DNA from: Nymphaea colorata
Taxonomy: Eukaryota; Streptophyta; Magnoliopsida; Nymphaeales; Nymphaeaceae
Assembly: GCF_008831285.2 (NCBI RefSeq)
Contig: NC_045142.1
Coordinates: forward strand, 23,621,300 to 23,685,299
Length of the DNA: 64,000 nucleotides
Direction: 5' to 3'
The translations under genes were made by a program, and so were the position numbers. Below the pieces are notes generated by a model. It did no database searches. It was not told where the DNA came from and worked only from the letters and a program-made list of their open reading frames with translations. This document shows positions 52,901 to 64,000 of this stretch, one piece after another. Position 1 is the first letter of the stretch; every line of letters starts with the position of its first letter.

Positions 52901-52983
52901 ATAAAGGACGGAGATGTAAACCATCTCAGCTGGTCGTGATTAAATATATATAGTGGGTGAATGTTGACACTAGTTACTGAGTT

Positions 52984-53535
52984 AGGGTGGCACACGAGTC
53001 GAGTCGAGTCGAGCTTTGAGTTTGATCAGCTTGAGTTTGACTCGGCTCCAAAAGCTTGAGTTCGGACTCGAAGTTGAGTTCAAGTCCTCATAGCAAGTTT
53101 GAACTCAAACACAAAATCAAGTTCGAATTCGACTCATTCAGGCGTTAACTAACACAAGCATCAACACGAGTAACTCGAATAACATGTGAAAATTTGTTTT
53201 TACTTTAAAATTAAAACTGGTGAATCGATTTTGATAGTATTATATAATATACCGATTTATGAGTGAGTCGAGTTTCTAAAACTCGAGTTCAACTCCAGCT
53301 TAATTTTTAGCAGGTTCTAGTTAACCACGAGTTGGTTAGATAAAAAAATAAAAATAATAAATAATGCAAATATCCATACCTCTTTTTTCTTTTTCTTTTT
53401 TTTTTAAAAAAAATCATTAATCGTATCACAACCACCTGGTTGATTATTCATAGAATTCTCATTATATATATATATATATATATATCACGGACTCAAATTA
53501 TATATACGACGGGATTCAAAATTACTAGCTGTGTC
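52984..53535. other. Repeat-like sequence upstream of the zinc-knuckle gene
   Basis: TTAGGGTGGCACACGAGTCGAGTCGAGTCGAG begins a stretch rich in (A/G)CTCGA(A/G) motifs to about 53340, like the subterminal arrays of hAT-type MITEs; the far end is unclear. A TA run follows at 53463-53485. Confidence 0.4.
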
Positions 53536-53539
53536 GGGC

Positions 53540-55130
<1,591 letters not shown>

Positions 55131-56758
55131 AGATGGACCCTCGTCTCCCTACTCTTTATCTTTTTTACTATTTTTCTGCCTTGCTGCATTTGTTAACTGC
55201 TTCCTAGGGTCTTATTTCATCTTTCATCCGAAGTTAGTACTGAAGCCTGATCTTTTTTGTTTTTCATTTCCTTTTTATGCTTTTGCTCTGAAATAATGTT
55301 GTGACAGTAGTTGTGGATCGAGGGTTATTTTCTCTTCTTCTTCCTGACATTTGCATTGGATCTTGTGAGTGTTAACGTTTGAGAGTTCGAACCCCTCTTT
55401 TCTCTGGTGTATCTATGTTTTATCACGATGGAAATCTGTGTGCATAGGAGATAACGTTGTAACATTAGGCATGATTAAAATGTGTAGTTTCCTGTAAACG
55501 GTATTCACCCTCTTGAAAGCATTGAATAGTGGCCATTAGTAAAGTAGACCCAGACAAGCAATCCATGATGCTGTTTCTCATATAATTGAAAAAAAAAAGA
55601 GTTGGGATTGGATATCTGTTTCTGCAATAAAACATAGAATTGATGAAATTGCCCAAATGCACTTTCTCCCCTACCCAACTAGCTATGCCCCTTGGGGCCA
55701 CTTATTATTGAAATTAGCTTTTCGTCGTCCGAATCAAAAGAGAAAGCGCTGAATCATCTGATCCAACGAGGTACTTTTAGTGATTAAATCGTTAGTGCCT
55801 TGGGGACCTGTCAGAAAACCGGAGATGAATCTCAGTAGGCCGATTCAACCTCACTTTGAACCGCTTACATTGGTTGCTACTCACGTCAGCAAATTCCAGC
55901 AGTATGCCGCACCCTTCTATTAATGGTGGATGAAGTGGTCGTTCGAGTCCCCTCACTCCATGTCATTCGTGCATAGGAACACAAACGTGATACAGGTTTT
56001 TGCGCTCTTGGATCCGAAGACACAAGGAGGCAGCAATGAGCAGATTTTAGGCTTTTAGCACCAATACCTTGTTTTACCAGATGCAAAATACAAGATTGCA
56101 AATCCCAGGATAGATTAGACTCGAGATCCAAACTCGTGCTGGTAGGTACAGGAGTAGATGGCCGGATAAAGGCATGCCTTAAAAGGTCAGATCCTCCCTC
56201 CTGACTAGATTCCTTAAATTCCATGATTTGAAAGGCAACAAATTGCTTTAAGATTCTGATATCATCCTGTGTTCTTAAATAAGACGAAACATTCAGGATC
56301 TCTCAAAAAATTGGGAATTAGAGCAACCAGCCATGGCTGCTTCAAAATAGCAGGAGAAGGATTGTTTTCAATGAGACGAGTTGATACAGATACCATCCAT
56401 GATTGTGTCAAACATAGCAAAAGCATGCACATAGGAGAGAGAGGGAGAAAGGGAGAGAGCAATTAGATGATTGGCACTGTATTCATTCCTCATGATTCAG
56501 GAAAATAAGGTTCAGAAAATGTTCATCACACCTAGATGTTCCTGCCGAACCCTAAAATTCTCAATGCCATCTACAACTTAAATGAATCAAATTAAGGGAA
56601 ATGGACATCAGACCAAAACCAAAACTTTCAAATTTGCAATAACTCAAGGCGATGAGACTACAAAAGCAGACGCAGCAAAGTACACTCTTCAGTCAGACCT
56701 ACGAAGGATCGGTGTGATTCTTGACAAAAAAAAATTGGGCACCAACCGGTCGAAAGAA
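55131..56758. other. Intergenic region between convergent genes
   Basis: 3' flanks of the ZCCHC10-like gene (+) and DIM1 (-). No further coding exons are seen; small ORFs here lack family resemblance. Confidence 0.5.
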
Positions 56759-58225
<1,467 letters not shown>

Positions 58226-59545
58226 TGAAACTATCCATTGAAAGTTCATAGCATAAATTAGCTGGATCGTTACGACAACAAATTTTGCAAATTCATGGTC
58301 CTCTACAAGAAGATAGAGTAATTGACAACTACTATTTTTCACTCGTCTACAAAAAATTAAAGGAAAAGCAAGCTGATTTCATCAAATCCAACGAAATCAT
58401 TGAACTAAAAAAATAACATTAAATTTGATACAGTAAAGAAAAGGTACAATCTGCAAGTTTATAACCCCAATGACTTGTATCTGGATAATGATTCTAGATG
58501 AACATAAGCTTGTCAAAGTAACGAAGAGGAGAAACCTCCAGCACCAGACAACAACATAAGATGCATGATGATAAAACAGCCCAATTAAGAACAATGAATT
58601 TAGCACTGTAAAGCAAAAATTAGCACTATATATCCCATAAAACTCTCCTATTCGCTTTCTTCTGCAGAAAACTGTACAATTGAAAGAAAGGAACAATTCA
58701 GTTTACAGTCTAAGCATGCCAAGCATCAAATTTTGCAGAAACGGGGAAAGAAAAACTAAATTAAGTGGAAAGCACTCGTTGTTTCTTTTTCATGAGCTAC
58801 AAGTTCACTCGAAAAATCACAAAATAACCTTGTTAAAACTATCAAGCTTCGCTAATCAACCTACCAAATTAAGCGAATACAATTTATGCTCAACCAAACG
58901 CCTACAGCCAAATTAAGCAAATACAATTGATGCTCAAACAAACACCTACTACCATCAGCAAGAGCACTGTTTTCCTACTCCTCCATGTTGAGCAATAGCG
59001 GAAGCAAGCAATCGAGATAGAGAGAAAAGAGAGTGAGAGTGACAGAAGTGCATCGCCGGCCCTTACGCACAAACCGAAGGAGAGGGCCAACAGCCCTTCG
59101 TCAAAGGGGGAGAGAGGGAGAGAGAGAAATAACCACTCATTGAAAGAGAAAAGGAAGCGAAGGCTGCCGGCTGCCGGCCCTCAAGCGAGAGAGACAGATA
59201 CCTGCGCGGCGCCGGCGGCCAGAATCGAGAGCGAGGGGGCGTCACGCGTCAGCCGTGGAATCGAGAGAGAGGGAGAAAGAGAGATTACTGGAGAGATGCA
59301 GGGTTTCGCAAAGGGCAGAAATCCGTTTCGGTCGGTGAAAATCATTCTTTTAAACCTTTTAAACAAAAGAAAAAAATTTATAAAAAGCCCCCTGACAACT
59401 ACACAACTAGCACATAGGCGCCTAAGAATTTCCAACCAATTCTCAAACAGCCTTCACACTTGTCTTTCTTAGACCATAGCACTGATATCCAGTGGTGGAG
59501 TCAAGATTTTGTCCTTCTTCATACCAGTCATATCTGTATAAACAG
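58226..59545 (-). promoter_or_regulatory. DIM1 5' region with probable leader exon and intron
   Basis: On the minus strand a donor at 59200-59201 (GCGCAG followed by GTATCTG) and an acceptor-like CTTCTTGTAG near 58306-58315 could remove a leader intron of about 0.9 kb. CT-rich tracts at 59100-59290 suit a plant core promoter. Nothing else coding is seen. Confidence 0.4.
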
Positions 59546-59620
59546 CTTTGCGGCGTTCAGCGCGGCCGCCTTGATCCGGTCGGCTGCAGCCTGCGCTTTC
59601 TCTTCTTTCTTGCTCGACAT
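59528..59620 (-). pseudogene. Truncated duplicate of the ZCCHC10-like coding start
   Basis: The first 25 codons of the gene at 54282 are repeated exactly in frame (start at 59618-59620), then the similarity stops and five unrelated codons lead to TGA. The 30-residue product lacks the zinc knuckle and cannot replace the parent. If transcribed toward DIM1 it would act as an upstream ORF. Confidence 0.8.
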
Positions 59621-60375
59621 TGTGCTTCTCTCCCCCCCAACCAGATACAGGAACCTGTAGATGATCGTGTACCGATTCTAAGCAGAAATCTCGACCAAAC
59701 CACTGATTCCTCGAATCCTTATCCCTCTTACAAAACCCAAAAAATTCAGACACACAATACCATCTACGTGCTACCCAAATTTGAAAACCAAGTACACAGA
59801 AAACCTAGATAAATGAATTAAAAACAGACATGAAATACCCCTCCGAGACAACGCCGCTGGCTCGTCCCCAGAACCAAAGTCAAATACATTCACCACAATC
59901 CCTCAACAATCTTCAAAACCCTAGATCCCCAACTGCAAGAAAACTTCCTCCCTTGCCCTAAAACCCTAAATTCTCGTATTCTCCCGAGCCAATATCGTCC
60001 ACGAACGGAAGCACAATAATAAACCAGGGAATCTACAAAGGAACACAACAGGAAGTAGCCAATCAAGATTCAGTTCCTTCGGAGAATTGAATAGAAGAAG
60101 AACGAAACCCTACACCGTATCTGGTTCTGACGATCGACCCTTCAAATTGAGAAAGAAAAGAAGTAATTTCTAGAGATCGCTAGAAGAAAAGTAATGAGAC
60201 CCTACCTTCCTGCGCCCGCGAGCAATGGAGAAAGCAGGAGAAGCACCTGAAAGGGCTACGGAACCCTAACTCAGAGATCGATCCCTCTCTCTCTTGCTGG
60301 GGGAGAGCCGGACGGGTATCTCACATTTCACGATTAACTCGAGGGGCAAGTACGAGAAATCCCTCGCTCCAAGCC
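59546..60375 (-). repeat. Inverted duplicate of the ZCCHC10-like promoter, leader and first codons
   Basis: 830 bases match 53540-54356 in reverse orientation with few mismatches and small indels (a shorter GA run, loss of one GGAA unit at the donor). Edges are abrupt: GGCTTGGAGCG on the far side and GCAAAG on the coding side. Intronic and promoter sequence are included, so it is a DNA-level duplication. Confidence 0.92.
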
Positions 60376-60680
60376 ACCTTAGATTTTGTCGCACGCCTAA
60401 CAGATAAAGATAAAGGTTATAGTTCTCAATACTCGATTTACTAAGAGAGTTAATGGTTAACAGATTCAAACTACTGAAGGTTAGAGTTCTTACTCTCAAT
60501 GCTTGATTTACTAAACGAGTTAATGCTTTTGAGATTCAAACTAAGACTAGCCTCATACTTAGTCATATCAATAGATTTTGTCGTGCGCCTAGCAAGATAA
60601 AAACTAAAGGTTAGAGTTCTTACTCTCAATAATCGATTTACTGAGAGAGAGTTAATGCTTATGAGATTCAAACTAGTGAC
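60376..60680. repeat. Imperfect tandem repeat next to the inverted duplicate
   Basis: AGATTTTGTCG(C/T)(A/G)CGCCTA recurs at about 60380 and 60573, a period of roughly 190. GGTTAGAGTTCTTACTCTCAAT...GATTTACT...GAGTTAATG recurs at about 60414, 60478 and 60610. No known family. Confidence 0.65.
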
Positions 60681-61526
60681 TACACTCGTACCAAAGAAAA
60701 TGTTTGCATGCTATCAGTGTTATCAGTGTTAATGGATTTTTGTCAAAGGGTTGGATTGAAAATTCAAAGATTTGTCTTTAAGCAATCAAACTTTGGCCAG
60801 AATGATAGTTTTGACTGCAGGATATTTACCTCGGATTTGTTAATCTAGAAGCAAAACTTTTGACATTTTTTATGGACCCCTCCAAGTTGGACAAATAAAT
60901 GTGTTGCAGGCATTACACTCATGATATGCTATCCAGGATAATTCTACCCGTGTTTGAACCCTCGCCTTCGTAGACAAATTATCGAGTAACCGAACTTCCT
61001 CTTGCGTTTATGGTTCTTTCTCTTCTGCAGAAATGGTTGCGGCAACTCAAAATGAACGGATCATATGGTGACCTGGGGGGGCAGTCTGATGCATTCTCTC
61101 TCACAGTTTAAGAATGCAAAGGGATTGGGTTTTGGATTTTATATATAGCTATTACCAATTAAGAGAGAGAGAGAAAGAGGGAATATACAACGAGAGGATT
61201 TTGGAGAAAAAAGTCACATTTTGGTAGTCTTTGATATGAGATTTGAAAGTACATCCGTGAAATCAAAGTACATCGTAAAATAACTTAATGCAGCAGGAAC
61301 ATCATTCTTCCCACCATTCTACCATGAATCATCCCTAATACCAACTGCAAGTTTCTCCCTTAGCATAATCTAGTAGGCATTAACCTGTCCCCGCCTTTCC
61401 AATCCCCCAAAAAACTGAAAAAAATCCTTTTCTTGAAGGAAAATTAGAAGAAACCACAGGCAAAGAGATTTAATTAGTGCATGCGGTGATGCTGCTCTTT
61501 TGTAATATACAAGGAACGAATACAAT
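60681..61526. other. Intergenic region upstream of the ZCCHC10 duplicate and 3' of MCM7
   Basis: A short GA tract at about 61161-61180 is present. No gene, RNA or intact element recognised. Confidence 0.45.

Positions 61527-64000
<2,474 letters not shown>

Noticed and set aside
55886..56224. 112-codon minus-strand ORF 3' of DIM1
   Set aside because: No recognisable domain and no splice continuity with DIM1.

Overview
This window is plant nuclear DNA. It holds intron-split plant genes (a MIRO-type mitochondrial Rho GTPase, a vacuolar H+-pyrophosphatase, a ZCCHC10-like zinc-knuckle protein, the rRNA dimethylase DIM1 and MCM7), AT-rich intergenic DNA, TA/GA/TTA microsatellites, MITE-like elements, a tRNA-type SINE and an integrated caulimovirid (plant pararetrovirus). 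An angiosperm is the natural reading. I cannot name the species from sequence alone.

Layout. 134-8365 (-): 5' two thirds of MIRO; its 3' end runs off the left edge, and one intron carries a GC-rich inserted element. 9.1-12.8 kb: AT-rich intergenic DNA. 12.8-18.5 kb and 39.2-44.9 kb: two direct copies of a block of about 5.7 kb, each carrying a whole eight-exon H+-pyrophosphatase gene on the minus strand. The right copy is intact (768 codons); the left is a pseudogene with two stops and two frameshifting deletions. 18.7-21.3 kb: a long fold-back hairpin, microsatellites and a MITE. 21.8-38.3 kb: the viral array. 44.9-53.5 kb: repeat-rich intergenic DNA with a SINE inside a TIR-bounded region. 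54.3-55.1 kb (+): ZCCHC10-like gene. 56.8-58.2 kb (-): DIM1. 59.5-60.4 kb: inverted copy of the 5' end of the ZCCHC10-like gene, placed upstream of DIM1. 61.5-64.0 kb (-): 3' two thirds of MCM7.

The viral array is the most unusual part. The same 8.25-kb unit recurs with an offset of 8250 bases (21811 to 30061), followed by an inverted segment. The breakpoints fit a head-to-tail dimer, opened at one point in pol, whose last 5.9 kb later flipped in place. The genome order is: tRNA-Met primer site, leader, coiled-coil ORF, coat protein with zinc knuckle, 30K movement protein, an in-frame extension behind a stop, a stand-alone retropepsin-like ORF, three small look-alike ORFs, protease-RT-RNase H, and a last ORF in the transactivator position. 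Many ORFs are joined by ATGA stop/start overlaps. A leader splice donor and an acceptor just before the last ORF would join a leader mini-ORF to it in frame, as in tungrovirus ORF4 expression. I could not compare it with databases, so its genus is open; the small-ORF cluster and second protease are the parts most likely to be undescribed.

MIRO, DIM1 and MCM7 look like ordinary conserved housekeeping loci. The local history is block duplication, decay of one H+-PPase copy, viral capture between the copies, and a small inverted promoter duplication.
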